DNA of 64,000 nucleotides from assembly GCA_025200525.1 (NCBI GenBank), contig CM045761.1, positions 75,173,551 through 75,237,550 of the forward strand, read 5' to 3'. The translations under genes were made by a program, and so were the position numbers. The notes below the pieces were generated by a model that worked only from the letters and a program-made list of their open reading frames with translations, did not search any database and was not told where the DNA came from. This DNA is from Camellia lanceoleosa. Taxonomy: Eukaryota; Streptophyta; Magnoliopsida; Ericales; Theaceae. This document shows, one piece after another, positions 31,737 through 45,100 of the stretch; position 1 is the first letter of the stretch, and each line of letters starts with the position of its first letter.

Positions 31737-34700
31737 TGTAGTGTAGTTTGCTTTTCGTGCTCTTTTCGGATATGATAGCCCTATAGTTCGGACTCCTGTG
31801 GTTCTGAATCTGATTTTATAAGTGCAATATGAAATAGATAAACACATATGAGTCCAAATCCGACAATTATTTTGGAAAATTGATTTTGAATCAAAATGCC
31901 AAAAATGGACTACTTTGCCAGATTACAGAGTCGCCACCTAAATGTTTTTTGAAAATTTAGGAAACCCGAGACTCGTGCAAAAGGCCACTTATCCATCATC
32001 ACCAAAGTATCTTGGTTCGGAAACTTATGTACTAGAGGGGAAGGTCATGGATTGAGCACCCCACTCGCCCGATCAAAGATCAGCCTCTACTACACATGAT
32101 GTGATTCTTATTTACATTATATGCTCTTGTTTTGATTATTAGGCTAACTTACTATGTGTTCCACACAAGTATAGACTAATTTGTAAAATTTGGAAGACTT
32201 TGATTTCATATTTGTTTTGAATATGTGCCACTTGAAAAAGTGATCTTATATGTACATTAATTAAATTGTCCCAATTTGAGCAAAAAAGCCTCTATCCACA
32301 TGCATTCAAACAAGTACATCACTTAAGCACTTAGCTTCATGGAAAACATGCTTGACATGGCAACACTAACACACATGCAATATGCTAAAGCAATAAATGC
32401 TCACCTAGTACTCCGAGGCAAGCCAAAAGAAAAGAGTTAGAAAAATGCATGCTCTAACGATGTAAATGACTAACGCAACACATATGAAATACAACTAATA
32501 GGCTCGGCTACTAGTATGACATGTGAATCAACTTGATAGCAAGCATTTTAAGCGCGTATTCAAGTAAGAAATGATAAATGACAATGCGTGTTAAAATGAT
32601 GAACCGAGCCTTATATGCATGCAAGACAAATGGATACTTTGTACATGGAAAATGCTAAAAGAAACATGATACTCTAAACTATCCATTTTAAGCAAGTAAA
32701 TAAAAGGGAGAAAGAAATAGGGATTGGAAGACATACACACATTATTACATATTTACCCATCGCACAAGAGGGTCCGAATGAATATCCTAGCTAATTAACG
32801 AATTAACAAACTATTACAAACCAAATGAAATAAATTTACTACATTAGCTAATTATTACAAATTCACAATAAAAATTAACTAGCTATTACAACTAACTCAT
32901 TAATTACAACACGATATTGCTAGCTATTAGAATTAAGCTAATTAAGTACAATACGAAACTAAATTAATTAACTATTATGGGCCTCAAGAAACGAGGGATG
33001 ACTCATGCATGCATGTGGATTTCCACCCGAAAATGTCCTCTATTTGGTTGCCAAAATATTTCTTTTTTACAGTCAGAAAAATTGCACTATTTTGCCTCAG
33101 CCTCTGCTCTGTTCTACATGGAAAGAATGACACTGCTTGGCAGAAAAAGGTGGCCGGCCGGCCAAAGGAAGTGGTCGGCCGTATAGTAATGTGGCCGGCC
33201 GACCACTAATGTTTGGTATTGCCCTGCTGCAACAGACACAAAATAGAGCACAAACAGAGTATTTTTAGGGGATGTTTGTCGACCCTGTCTCTCCTTATCA
33301 TCAAACAGGTCAAAGGAGGGGTAGGCTTGATTCGCAAGCCATCAATCGATGCAAAGTCATTGCGTGATAACTTATGAACCAAGGGACACAATCTCAATAA
33401 ATGACAATGAAAAGACTCATAAACCCCCCCTCTCTCATGATCTTGATCAAGGAAAGTGGTTAACATTGACTCTTGAACCGTTTTCATCATTGACAAGTAT
33501 AAAATGACTCAAGATTCAATGGGTTCAATTAACGTCCAATTGAACCCCAAACCATACTATTATCTTGTTACCTTTTAGTCCAATTTCATTAGCTTCTTTT
33601 AATTACCTTTCCATTCATTAAGCATTTTAGTCCAATAATGAAGATTAAGTCCATTAATGGAGAGAAGTGTCAAACAAAGGGATGTTTTAGGCGTGAGAGA
33701 GATGTCATGCCTTTGGTAATGAACCTTCAAAGAGATTAAACCATTAACCACAAGAATCTCTATCTCAAACTTAAACAACAATTGGTTGAAACGACTCTCA
33801 AAGCAATGAAAAAAACCAAGAAAAGAGGGAGAGTGCAGAGGTCATTAGAGATGAATACAAGTATGGAAATCACTAAATAAATGCTATCAACTCAAATGGG
33901 TTGGTGTCTAATGCCTAAAACACCAAACCTATGAGAACTATTTTACTACAAGCATACTATACAAAGTATAAATGAAACTAACAAAAAAAAAAAAAAAGTT
34001 CTAAATTAGGTTGAAACAAGTGCTAGAATTAAGGTAAAAAAAACTAAAAAAGTAAGCTAACATAATGGAAGAATTAAGCTAGCAAATAAGCCAAAAGAGG
34101 GGTGGTTAACCCCTCCATTTTTGGGACTTCAAAATAGCATTTCTAGCCTTTGAAAACCTCTGAAATTTAGTGGCAAAAAGCTCAAAAAAAGTTGATGAAA
34201 AAATGGGAAACACAAGGGCAAGAGCTTGGAATACAAGGTACAAAGAAGGGTGGTCCACCCCTCTACCTTGGGTGGATTTTAACCACAAGTTTCAGCCCAT
34301 AAAACACAGTTGAAAATGATCCAAAAACAACAAGTAAAGATGGTAACAAAATAAGGGAGAAAAACTAGGAATTATATCTCTTGAAGAGGAGTAACACCTT
34401 GAGTTATAAACCACAAATTTCTCACCCTCAAGAGATAATATTCAAGCTTAATAACCTCAACAAATAACCCTTAAAATTTGGTTTAGGAGGTCTAGGTAAG
34501 GTATGTATAGGTTACAAGGTAGAGAGAGATTTTTACTACCGTACACTCGTTTGTGGCTAGCTGACCACTAAGTGGCCTGCAGGCCCCTCGGTGGTCAAGC
34601 TTGAAAAAAAACTATTTTGGTCTAAAAGTGGTGCAAGGTTTGTAGGCGTTTGAGGCACAAAACCGAGGCTTTTTACTGAGAAAATCAAGCGTTTGACAAG

Positions 34701-34774
34701 TGTAAAACTTCATCATTAGGTGATCAATTGGTGGCGCCCAAGTCTTAAGGGCGGTCAAAAATAGGGTATCTATA
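31737..34774 (-). repeat. LTR C (3.0 kb), probably the 3' LTR of the giant element
   Basis: On the minus strand it begins TATAGATACCCTATTTTTG (a mutated TGTAGACACCCCATTTTTG) and ends CACTACA. It contains the reverse complements of the family landmarks: the GTGGCGACTCTGTA block at about 31920-31940, GGCC-rich clusters at 33150-33205 and about 34560-34600, and a TATA-like CTATACATACC near 34505. It lacks the G-box palindrome, like LTR B. GTTGT flanks both ends (31732-31736 and 34775-34779), so it could also be a solo LTR. However, the right flank reads as a polypurine tract and the left flank is TTG-repetitive, so I favour the 3' LTR reading. Confidence 0.8.
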
Positions 34775-34795
34775 GTTGTCTCTTTTTGATAGAGC
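34775..34795 (-). promoter_or_regulatory. Putative polypurine tract of the giant element
   Basis: On the minus strand CAAAAAGAGACAAC immediately precedes the LTR start, a purine-rich run in the right place for plus-strand priming. Confidence 0.5.
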
Positions 34796-35066
34796 TCGAA
34801 GTCATGAAATGATGTGAGTGAATGTCAAAGCCTAGAGACGACCCATTTTCACAAGGCCGTAAGACTTGGGCAAACAGTCAAGACATAAAATTAAAGTGGT
34901 TGAACCCAAGGGTTGCCTATATATCCCTTTGTGAGGAATCAAACCAAAGTAGTTCAGGGGTAGAAATGCGAAATGATGCATATAATGCGATGCAAATACA
35001 AATGAGCAAACCGCCCGGAACATGAGATTCAATGCAATGCAACAATTGAAACCAATAATAAACGAG
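34796..35066 (-). other. 3' untranslated-like region of the giant element
   Basis: Non-coding sequence lies between the polypurine tract and the minisatellite. It contains a GGTTGCCTATATATCCC stretch on the plus strand. No gene is recognised. Confidence 0.5.
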
Positions 35067-36120
35067 TAAACTACGCTTCTGCGTATCAGAAACAATCTAA
35101 AACACATTTTCGCGCAGAAAGGTTAACAAGAGATGAACCAAACTACACTTCCGCATAGAGAGGTGAAAAACAACAAACCAAACTACACTACTGCATAGAG
35201 TGGTTGACAAGAAACAATCCTAACTACACTTCTGCGTAGAAAGGAACAAAATAACCCTAACTACAATATTGCGTAGAGGAGTACAAGAATGAACCAAGCT
35301 ACACTTCCGTGTAGCGAGGAACAAAAGCAACCAAACTACAATACCGTGTAGCACAGTGATCCTAACTACATTTTCGTGTAGAGAGGAGAACAACAACAAC
35401 CCAAACTACACTACCGTGTAGAGAGGTAATCCTAACTACACTTTTACGTAGAGAGGATAAAAAAAAACAATCCAAACTGCACTATCGAGTGGTGAGATAA
35501 TCCTAACTACACTTTCGCGTAGTGAGGAACATAACAAACCAAGCCACACTACCGCGTGGCGAGATAAAGGACAAACTAAGCCACACTACCATGTGGCGAG
35601 GTAATCCTAACTACACTTTCGTGTAGAGAGGACAACAGCAAACCAAGCCACACTACCGCATGGCAAAGTAAAGGACAAACCAAGCCAAGCCACACTCCTG
35701 CGTGGCGAGGTAATCCTAACTACACTTCCGTGTAGAGAGGACAACAGCAAACCAAGCCATACTATCGCATGGCGAGGAACAAGAACGCCCAAGCTACACT
35801 ACCATGTAGCGAGGTGATCCTAACTACACTTCTACATAGAGAGGATAACAGCAAACCAAGCCACCCAACCACGTGGTGAGGAACAAGAACAACCACGCTA
35901 CACTACCACGTAGCAAGGTGATCCTAACTACACTTTCACGTAGAGAGTATAATAGCAAACCAAGCCACACTACCACGTGGCGAGGAACAAGAACGCCCAA
36001 GCTACACTACTACATAGTGAGGTGATCCTAATTACACTTTCATGTAGAGAGGATAATAGCAAACCAAGCCACCCTATCGCATGGCGAGATTAAAGAGAGA
36101 GAACCTAAATCATACTCACA
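35067..36120. repeat. Hairpin minisatellite array (about 28 units, 29-42 bp)
   Basis: About 28 tandem units share the pattern C(T/C)ACACT(T/A)(Y)C(R)(Y)GT(A/G)G followed by (A/C)GAGG and an A-rich spacer. Each unit holds a short inverted repeat, e.g. CTACACTTTCGTGTAG, CCACACTACCATGTGG or CCATACTATCGCATGG. Stem positions change together: CTAC pairs with GTAG, CCAC with GTGG and CCAT with ATGG. In the right half the units form a higher-order repeat of three (about 38 + 37 + 29 bp, near 104 bp). Tandem repeats between pol and the 3' LTR are a known feature of Tat-lineage elements and a source of satellites. The compensatory stem variation is a direct observation; any RNA or protein-binding role is inference. 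Confidence 0.85.
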
Positions 36121-37087
36121 TGACGAGGGTGGACACCAGAATTAAAAAGCATAATGCACATGAATAAGACACAATATGACGTCATTGAAAATCAATATGA
36201 TGACAACGCATGTTCCATGCAACATAAGATGTAATGCAAGTTCTTTGCAAACAAGATAAGTATATAGGTTACGATACAATGCGCACATGCAACGTAAGAG
36301 GTATATGAGAATGCATATTCTATACAAAAGATATGTGAATTGAAAAGACGGACAAAAGTGATGTTTGAAAACGACCTCCAACCTAACACTTTGAGGCTCT
36401 GCAAAATGCTCAAAAAGGATACAACTTGCTCACATTTGAAATTGGGGCACTTCATGCACTGGAGACACAACGGGATTTGAAACGATGCAACCAGAACATA
36501 AGTTCGAGATCCTTGGCAACCAAATCCACTTCAAGTACCTCAATCCTTCTTCCCAAGCCCAAAATAGGACCTCCTATACACTGATTGGGAAAAATAGCAA
36601 CAAAATCAGCTCGGGACCACAAATGGGGCTGGTCGGCCACAAATGGGTGTACGGCCGACCAACAAGTGGACAGCCGGCCACTTGTGAGGATTTTGGGGGC
36701 AGAAATGGTATTCTGCCTCAGGTGGCCTTTAAAACACAACCTAACCTCACTTTTCTCTCACACACACATCCGAAAACACTCTCCCTCTCTCTCTAGGTGC
36801 TTTCTCTCTCTAGATTTGTGCTTTGTACATGTTTCCAACACCCTACGCAAAACTTTATTCGTAAAACCTCTTTGGTCCTCCACATTTTGAACCGCTTAGA
36901 ATTTGATTTCATTGATATTTTTTGGGTTTTCATTGCTTTGGGCTTGCTTCCTTCGAGTTTTTCTTGGATTTTGCAAACTTTCCTAGGTTTTGACTTTTCT
37001 TCCATTTTCTCTCTTCTAGGGTTGACTTTTTTTTTCAAGTTTTTCCTTATTTCCTCCATTTTTCACCACTTTTCATCCACTTTCCAG
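36121..37087 (+). promoter_or_regulatory. Upstream region of the antisense PMD gene
   Basis: Non-coding on both strands as far as I can see. It contains a cluster GGTCGGCC...CGGCCGACC...GCCGGCCAC at about 36630-36690, resembling the clusters in the giant LTRs, a TATA-like TTTAAAACAC at about 36729, and a CT-rich leader (CTCTCTCTCT near 36780-36800). A pyrimidine tract ending CAG then abuts the ATG at 37088, so an intron in the leader is possible. This layout looks like a plant promoter plus 5' UTR reading rightward, antisense to the host retrotransposon. Confidence 0.5.
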
Positions 37088-37277
37088 ATGGCAGATGATG
37101 CCCTACATGATGGTGCCCTTCCAAGGTACCTGTGCTTCCACCTATAGCCGAGGTAGAGGAGAAAGCAATTGCCGAGACAGGCGGGGCGGTAGAGGATATC
37201 ACTGCTGATTTTGAGGCCGAGGTAGAGGCAGTCTTTCCACTAGGGCCCAAGCTCAAGTTGCTACCACTGAGACTAAG

Positions 37278-40200
37278 TGTAGACACCCCATTTTTGACCA
37301 CCCTTAAGACTTGGGCACCTCAAGTTGATCACTCGATAATGAAAAGATACGTTGTATAAACGTTTGATTTCTTCAGCAAGAAGAGCCTCTAATCCCAAAC
37401 CTTACACCCCATTTTTGACCAAAAATATTTTAAACCAAAACTATTTTAGACCTTAAAACCCTCTTTTTCAAAATATTTTTCTAAATGTTTCAAGGCTCGC
37501 ATTTCGTTTAAAATATTGCACTTTTCAGTAAACTGAGTAAGGACAAAGTCGAAATAAATGGAAGAGAGGTACACTCTTTGAAAAATCTTTAAAATTTTTT
37601 TATTTATAGCTTTGGAGTTAGAGGAAATAGATGGGAACAAAAGAAAACTAGTTGGGGGAAAGGTCGGGCATTAATTCGTTAGGATAGAAATGAGAAGCCT
37701 TCACTAAAATAGGCATATCTCTTTGTACACTTAAAATTTAGATGTGAGGCTTCCACCATTGGAAAGTAGACTTCCGAGGATTCAATTTAGACTCAAGAAT
37801 GACCTAAAACTGAGTCCGGATGAGGGAGATATGCCCGTTTGATGTCGGGCCTGGAAGCATATTTTTGTGAATGGCCGACCACTAATAGTGGATTGCCATC
37901 CACTTTTTACAAGTCCTTGGCCAGCCAACTAAGTGTCCCCAAAGGCCCACAAACCCACTTGTGGCCTGTAGGCCACTATTAGTGGACGTCCGCCCCCTAT
38001 TAGTGGCCAGCTGGCCACTTGTGTCGAAAACCAGATATTTTTGCTAGCTGTCTCCATAGATGCATGCACCACTCTAGCTGTCTCTATATGGATATTTCCT
38101 AGATATCAACCTATGTTTCTATATATACTTGACCTTCTCTCATGTTTTTAAGGTTACAAAAAATTCCAAAGGCTCAAATTCTTAAAAATCTCTCTCTTTA
38201 TCTTGCAACCTACACAGTCTCTCTCTACACTTCCTAAACCAAAAATTTAGCTCTTTTTACTGAGGTTCTTGAGCTCAAATCTCAGCCCTCGAGAGTGAGA
38301 ACTTGATGGTTTGTAAACAAAGAAATTACTTCTCTTTAAGAGGTATAATTTTGGGCATCTCTACACTACTTTTTCCTTATCTTTTTTTGCTATTTTTGAA
38401 CTATTTTTATGGGCTGAAATTTGTGGTTTAAGGCCATTAAAGGTAGAGGGGTTAATCACCCTTCTTTGAACCTTGCTTCCTAGGCTTTTACCCTTGTGTT
38501 TCCTATCTCTTCATCAACTTTTTTTTTGGATCTTTTTACCACTGAATTTCAGAGGTTTTCAGAGGCTAAAAGTGATGCTTTGAAGTCCCAAAAATGGAGG
38601 GGTTAGCCACCCCTCCTTTGGCTTGTTTACTAGCTTAATTTCTTCATTATTTTAGCTTACTCTTTTAGCTTTTTGTACATTAATTCCAGCACTGTTTTAG
38701 TATAACTTAGGACTGTTTTTATGTGTTAGCTTAATTTATGCTTTGTATAACATGTTTGTAGTGTAATAGTCCTCATAAGTTTTGTGTTTTAAGCATTAAA
38801 CACTAACCTATTTGTGTTGATAGCATTTATTTTGTACTTTTCATACTTGTGTTCACCTCTAATCACTTCTGCAACCTCCCTCATTTCTTAGCTTTTTACC
38901 TTCTTTGAGAGTTGTTTCAAACAAATTGTTTGTTTAAGCTTGGGATAGAGATTGTTGTGCTTAATGATTAATCTCCTCAGAGGTTCATTATCAATGGCAT
39001 GACATCTCTCTCATGCCCAAAACAACCCTTGGTTTGACACTTCTTTCCATTAGTGGACTTAAAACTCATTATTTGGACTAAAATGACTAATGGATGGAAA
39101 GGTAACTAAAAGAGGTAATCAATGGCTTAAAAGAGGTAACAAGATAATAACATAAATTGGTGTTCAATTAGACATTAATTGAACACATGGGGACATGAGT
39201 CATTTCATACTTGTTAGTGAAGAAATGGTTCAAGTTTCCAAGGTCAACCATTCCCGTTGATCAAGTTCCAAGATAGGGAGAGGTTTATGAGTCTTTAATT
39301 GTGTATTTATTGAAATTGTATCCCTTGGTTCATAAGTCATCATGCAATGAATTTGTACCGATTGATGGCTTGTGAACTGAGCCTACCCCTTCTTTGAGCT
39401 ATTTGATGATAAGGAGCGGTGAGGTGGACAAACATCCCCTGAGAATGCTCTATTTGTGCTCTATTTGTTTTTTGTTACATGAGGAGAAAGTCAACATTAG
39501 TGGCCGGTAGGCCACTATTTCTATATAGCAGACCACTTTTAGTAGGTGGCCGACCACCACTTTTTGCTAGCCACTTTTGTCCACCAGACAATACCTTGTT
39601 GTTGTGTATTTTTGTAAATTTTTTTTTATTTACAGAATAGAGCAGAGGCTAAGGCAAAATAGTGCAAGTTTCTGGTTGCAAAACAAGATCCTCTTGGTAG
39701 CAAAACAGATGCATTTTCGGGTGAAAAATCCACTTGCATGCATACGTCCTTTCATTGATCCTTGGGACCCATTGAATGGTGGATTTGTAATTAATTAGTT
39801 AGTTTCAATTCCCTAATTTTGGTATTGTAATAATTAAATAGAATAGCTAGTTATGTGTTGTATTTACTTAATTAGCTAGAATAGTTAGTTAATTTGTAGT
39901 GTTGTAATAATTAGTTAAATTAGTTAAGTACTTAGTGTAGCTAATTTATTTTGGGTATTGTAATAGTTAGTTAATTAGGTAATTAATTAGCTAATCCATT
40001 TATTTGGACCCTCTTGCTCGAGGACATAATTGTAATAATATGTATGTCTTCCAACCCCACGTCTTTCTCCCTATTATTTACTTTCTTACGTTGGCTAGAA
40101 TAGAGCATCATATTTCAATTAGCATGTTCCATGATTTGCATTCATTTGTCTTACATGCATGAAGTTCAGTTCGTCATTCTAACAAGCATTGTCGTTTAAA

Positions 40201-41012
40201 TACTTCTTTGAAAATGTGTTAAAAACCGCATGCCATCAAATTGATCCACATGCCATACTAGTAGTTGGACTTCTAATTGCATATTGCATGTGTTGCATTA
40301 GGCATATTTCATTAGTTAGGATTATGCATTTTTCTAACTATTTTCTCTCTTTTTGTTCGCCTCGGGAATTGGGGTAAGCTTTATTGCTTTAGCATATTGC
40401 ATAAGTGTGATTGTTGCCATGTCTAGCATGATACCATGAGACTAATTGCTTAAGTGATATACTTGTTTGAATGCCTGTGGATGAAGGCTAATTGCTTAAA
40501 CTTGGATACTTTGAGTAATGTACACATGCGATCACTTTTTCATGTGGTACATACTCAAAACAATTTTAAAAACAAACCTAAAGTCAAATGTTTCAATTTT
40601 TGCAAATTAGTCTATACTTGTGTGCGCATCACATAGTAAGTTAGTCTAAATAACCGGAACAAGAGCATATAATGTAAATAAGAATCACATCATAATTAGT
40701 AAAGGCCAATCTTTGATCAGGCGAGCGGGGGTGCTCAATTCATGACTTTCCCCTCTCGTACCTAAGTTCCCGAGTCGAGACAACTTTGGTAATGACGGAT
40801 ATGTGGTCTTTGGCACGAGTCATGGGTTTCCTAAATTTCTCAAAAATATTTAGGTGGCGACTCTGTATCTGGCAAAACGGTCCATTTTTTGGCATTTTGA
40901 TTCAAAATTGATTTTCCAAAAGATTTGCTAGATTAGGACTCTTTGGTGTTTATCTATTTTACATTGCACTTGTGGGATCAGATTCAGAACCACGGGAGTT
41001 CGAACTGTGGGG
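37278..41012 (+). mobile_element. Giant solo LTR B (about 3.7 kb) inside the PMD gene
   Basis: Starts TGTAGACACCCCATTTTTG and carries the family 3' block (ATTTAGGTGGCGACTCTGTA at about 40848, then a GAACTGTGG end). The right end is shorter than in LTRs A and F and the target duplication is unclear: CTAAG on the left, CTAGT on the right. Rejoining at CTAGT puts the two parts of the PMD exon in one frame, which supports the boundaries. GGCC-rich clusters lie at 37863-38020 and 39500-39560. The TATA-like CTATATATACTTG is at about 38120. It lacks the G-box palindrome, as does LTR C, so B and C look like one subfamily. Confidence 0.75.
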
Positions 41013-42135
41013 GCTAGTCATCTTCGAAAGGAGCATGAAAAGTCAAGCCACACTGAGGCCATTCGACCCAGCCATTTACCACCCACAGATGCACGCGATG
41101 GCCCCTGGCGGCATGATGCGGTTTGATGATTTTGTCGGTGGTGTGCCAGAGGACGTTTTGTTGAGAGAGCGGACCTCCCACCTTTCTCACGGCGCTTTTG
41201 AGGTGCAAATTTTGTTTTCATGCACTTTACCTGTTTAGCAATTTCATCATTGCCTTTCATCTGACTCACTCTTTCTTTGTCATAGGATGACTCTCGCTCA
41301 TGGAGAGGATAAGGGACGGTGATAGCCAAGGACTGGTATCACGAGCTCCTCGCTTAGGTCCACGATCTTGTTGACGAGGTGGATTTTGGCTTATTCTGCA
41401 CCGGGCTCTCATGCCACATGGCCAGCAGGGCCTTACTTGGAACTTGGTGGAAAAGTGGTGGAACACCACCAACTCCTTTCACTTCTCTTTCACTGGGGAG
41501 ATGACGATGACTCCTTATGATTTCTTAATGATCACTGGCTTGGGCACAGGGGGTGATCCTATACCCTTTGATATGGATATGGGCCAGTGGGTGGCGGCCT
41601 GAATATACCTGCTTGGAGCGAGCTCGCCGCTATACAGGCCAGCTATGGTTAGATACAGCTGGTTCCTTGAGCACTTCTACGGGAGTCAGCTCGAGATTCA
41701 GGAGGAGGTAGAGTAGTACACTCGGGGCTTCTTGATATACCTTCTTGATACCACCTTGTTTGCGAACAGGTGAAATACCATGGGCTTGTATCTATTGAGC
41801 GCCCTTGTGACCTTGTCCTAGGTTTGATTTTACGTTTGGGGTGGCGCTGACCTTGCCACCCTCTATGGATACATGAGCTCCGGTTCCCGCATGAAGGGGA
41901 ACAAGGTTGGATGCTATTGGAGAGCCTGTGAGGTACGCACTGTACTTTCATTTTCTATTTGCTTCTCATGCTTTCTGCTTTGCATTTTCTATTTTATATC
42001 TGTCCATGCATTGTGCTTTCTGCTTTGCACTTTCTGTTTTATCACTGGTCACACACTATGCCTTATGCTGTGCACTTTCTATTAATATCACTGGTCACAC
42101 ATTGTGCCTTCTGCTTTGCACTTTCTGTTAATACC

Positions 42136-45100
42136 TGTAGACCGCCCGAACTCGCTCCGTGCACGAGGGCACGAATCGTAGTTCTAGCTACTACAGTTCG
42201 GACTCCTGTCACGGTTCTGAATCTAATCTCACAAAGTGCAATGTAAGACTGATAAATCACCAAAGAGTCCAAATCCGGCAAATCGTTTTGGAAACTCGAC
42301 TTTTAATCAAAAAGCGCCAAACATGGATTGCTTTGCCAGATTTCGGAGTGGCCACCTAAATATTTTGTTTTGGGAAATTTAGGAAACCTTGACTCGTACC
42401 TAAGGCCACGTGTTCGTCATCACCAAAGTTGCCTTTAGCTCAGGAACTTGGGTACGAGAGGGAAAGGTCATGCAATGAGCATCCCCGCTCGCCCGATTAA
42501 AGGATCGACCTCTACTAACATAATATGTTGTTTTTGAAAACACATGTGTTCTTATTCCAGTTTATTAGCTAGCTTACTATGTGATGTGTACATCATACAA
42601 GTATAGACTCAATCGCTCAAGTTGGAACAAAACATCTCATGTTCGTTTGTTTGAAAATGGTTTGAAAGTGCTACTTGCAAGTAGGCTAAGACGCGGATTT
42701 TGCCACCCTCAAGTGGGCTTAAAACTTGCATTTGATGAATTGTCCCAATTCAGGCAATCAAGCCTCCATCCACAGGCATTCATGCAGTTAAACACTTAAG
42801 CAGTTAGCCTCATGGCAAACATGCTAACATGGCAACATGCACATCTCATGCAATATGCTAAAGCGTAAAAGCTTACCTAGTACTTCGAGCCAAAAAAGAA
42901 GCTAGTTAGTAATCAATGCATGATCCTAGCTATGTTAACGATGCCTAATGCAACACATGCAAAATGCAACTAAGATAGGCTCAGCTATTCTAAGATGTCA
43001 TGTGAATGCGACTTGATAACATGTATTCAAATTGGTATTGAAATACAATGCAATTTTTATGATGCGCCGAGCCCGGTGCATGCAAAATAGATGAATGATG
43101 CACGCATGCGAAGCATAAGTATGCTAATTGAAACATGCCCTAAACTAACCATCGAAAGCTGATAAGTAAAAGGGAGAAAGAAATGGGGTTGGAAGACATG
43201 TATCACACACACACACACACTTATTACAACAGTTGTGCCCTCTCGACGGAGGGTCCGAATAATAAGCTAACTAGCTAATCTCAGCTAATTAAACTAACTA
43301 TTACAAGTCACAACTAATTAACTATTCCTAGTTAACTAATTATTACAAAACAAGCTAATTAACTAACAAGTTAACTAACTAGTTATTACAACACAAATTG
43401 AATAGCTAAGGGCATTAACTATTTAAGTACAGAACCAAATAGCTAACTAAGCTAAGCAACTAAGTAAAGAAGTAAGAAGAAGTCCTCAGGGCGAGAAGTG
43501 CATGCATGCTGGGTCACCTCGTTTGGAAATCCATCGCGATGTCCCAATTTGCCTCTGTTTGCATTTGTTCTCAGAACTCTGCACAAAGCTCCAGATAGCT
43601 TCTACTCCATCATAGAGACCTCCAAGAGCATTGCCGACCACTTATTGGTGTTGCCAACCACCTGCCGACCACTTACATTTGCTGCAGACCAGAAAAAGTG
43701 GTCGGCCAGTTACTTTTTCTAGTCTGCCGACCAGAAAATCCTGCACACTTCCAGTTTATTGCAACAAAGAACAAGAAGGGGCATGGCAGTGTATTTGCAA
43801 GATATGTGTGCACAACCACCCTCCCTATCATTTCTTAAGCTCAAGGGAGTGTGGTTCTCGACTTTCGGGCCACCAATCGAGCATCGCAACGTATGATAGC
43901 CGATAAGCCAAGATTGCACATTTCAATGTCAATGAATGCACAAAAGACAAATAAGAACCTTAACCTCTATCATGCATGATCAAGAGGGTCAGCGATCGAG
44001 AAATGAGGCACGTTTCATCACTTCAAGTATGAAATGTCCCTCGTTTCTCGTGTTTGGATCAACGCCCGATTCAAACACATGCAATGCAACTCAAGTATGC
44101 CAAACACAATACAAACAACAAGCATGCAAATATAATGCAACACAACAACATGCAAATATAATGCAAACAACAACATTCAAATAACATGCTCAATGGACTT
44201 AAACTGAATATGGACAGACCTCAATCATGCCCAAAACAGTGGCCATAATGCTAAAATGATGGCATGAGATACAAGACAATGCATGCACATGCATTGGCCC
44301 ATTAACTAAGCATAAGAGCACAACTCTCAAAAGTGCTCAAGGAGGGACAAAGGTAAGAGTGTAGTCACACTATAAGCACTGAAATCATGTATGAAATGAT
44401 GCCAAATTATCCAAACAACATAAGCATAGCATGCAAGAGGGCCTAAGGCATAAGGCCACCAAGAGGGACTACATGAGAGGCATGCAATACATGGCACAAA
44501 TGACTGAACTAGCCATGGACAGAGCTCAATTAGGTCAAAACAAAGACCAAAACATGCTGAAATGGGAGCTTAAAAGTCTAGGCATGCATGCATACAAGCT
44601 AGGCCACAAACAAGGCAATAATGCATGACCCTTAGAGGCACTCAAAGGGTGAAAGAAATGGGAACATGGCAATGCTCTATGCTCTGAAATAACATGTTAA
44701 AGGATGCCAAATCATGCACATGTCACAAATGAAGCGTGCTATGGTGCTCAAAACTCAAGGCTAGCAAGGCCAATTGCACTACAACTATGCAATACATGAA
44801 CCATATGGCCAAGACAACCTAAAATAGTCTTATAGCATGTCAAAATGATGCTAAAACATGTATGGACTAGAGCTAACACATGCTAGCATGAAGGGCATGA
44901 AGCATGAAGTATGCAAGGCCAAAATGGAGGATTACACTACACCTACCAAAACCAAGCATGGGATGACTTTACCAACAAAAATCAAAGTTATATCATGGCA
45001 AAATAGGACCAAATACACACTGAAATGGTGGCCCAAAAGCCTAGGCAAGATGGTACACGCATTGGCTCATATTTAAGGCATAAGGCACAAACCCTCCAAA

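Noticed and set aside
31732..34779. LTR C as a solo LTR with a GTTGT duplication
   Set aside because: Not fully excluded. The right copy coincides with a polypurine tract next to element 3' sequence and the left copy is part of a TTG repeat, so a 3' LTR is the simpler reading.
35067..36120. CRISPR-like regularly spaced repeats
   Set aside because: The units are contiguous and variable, with no unique spacers. The context is a plant retrotransposon, so a minisatellite is the right class.
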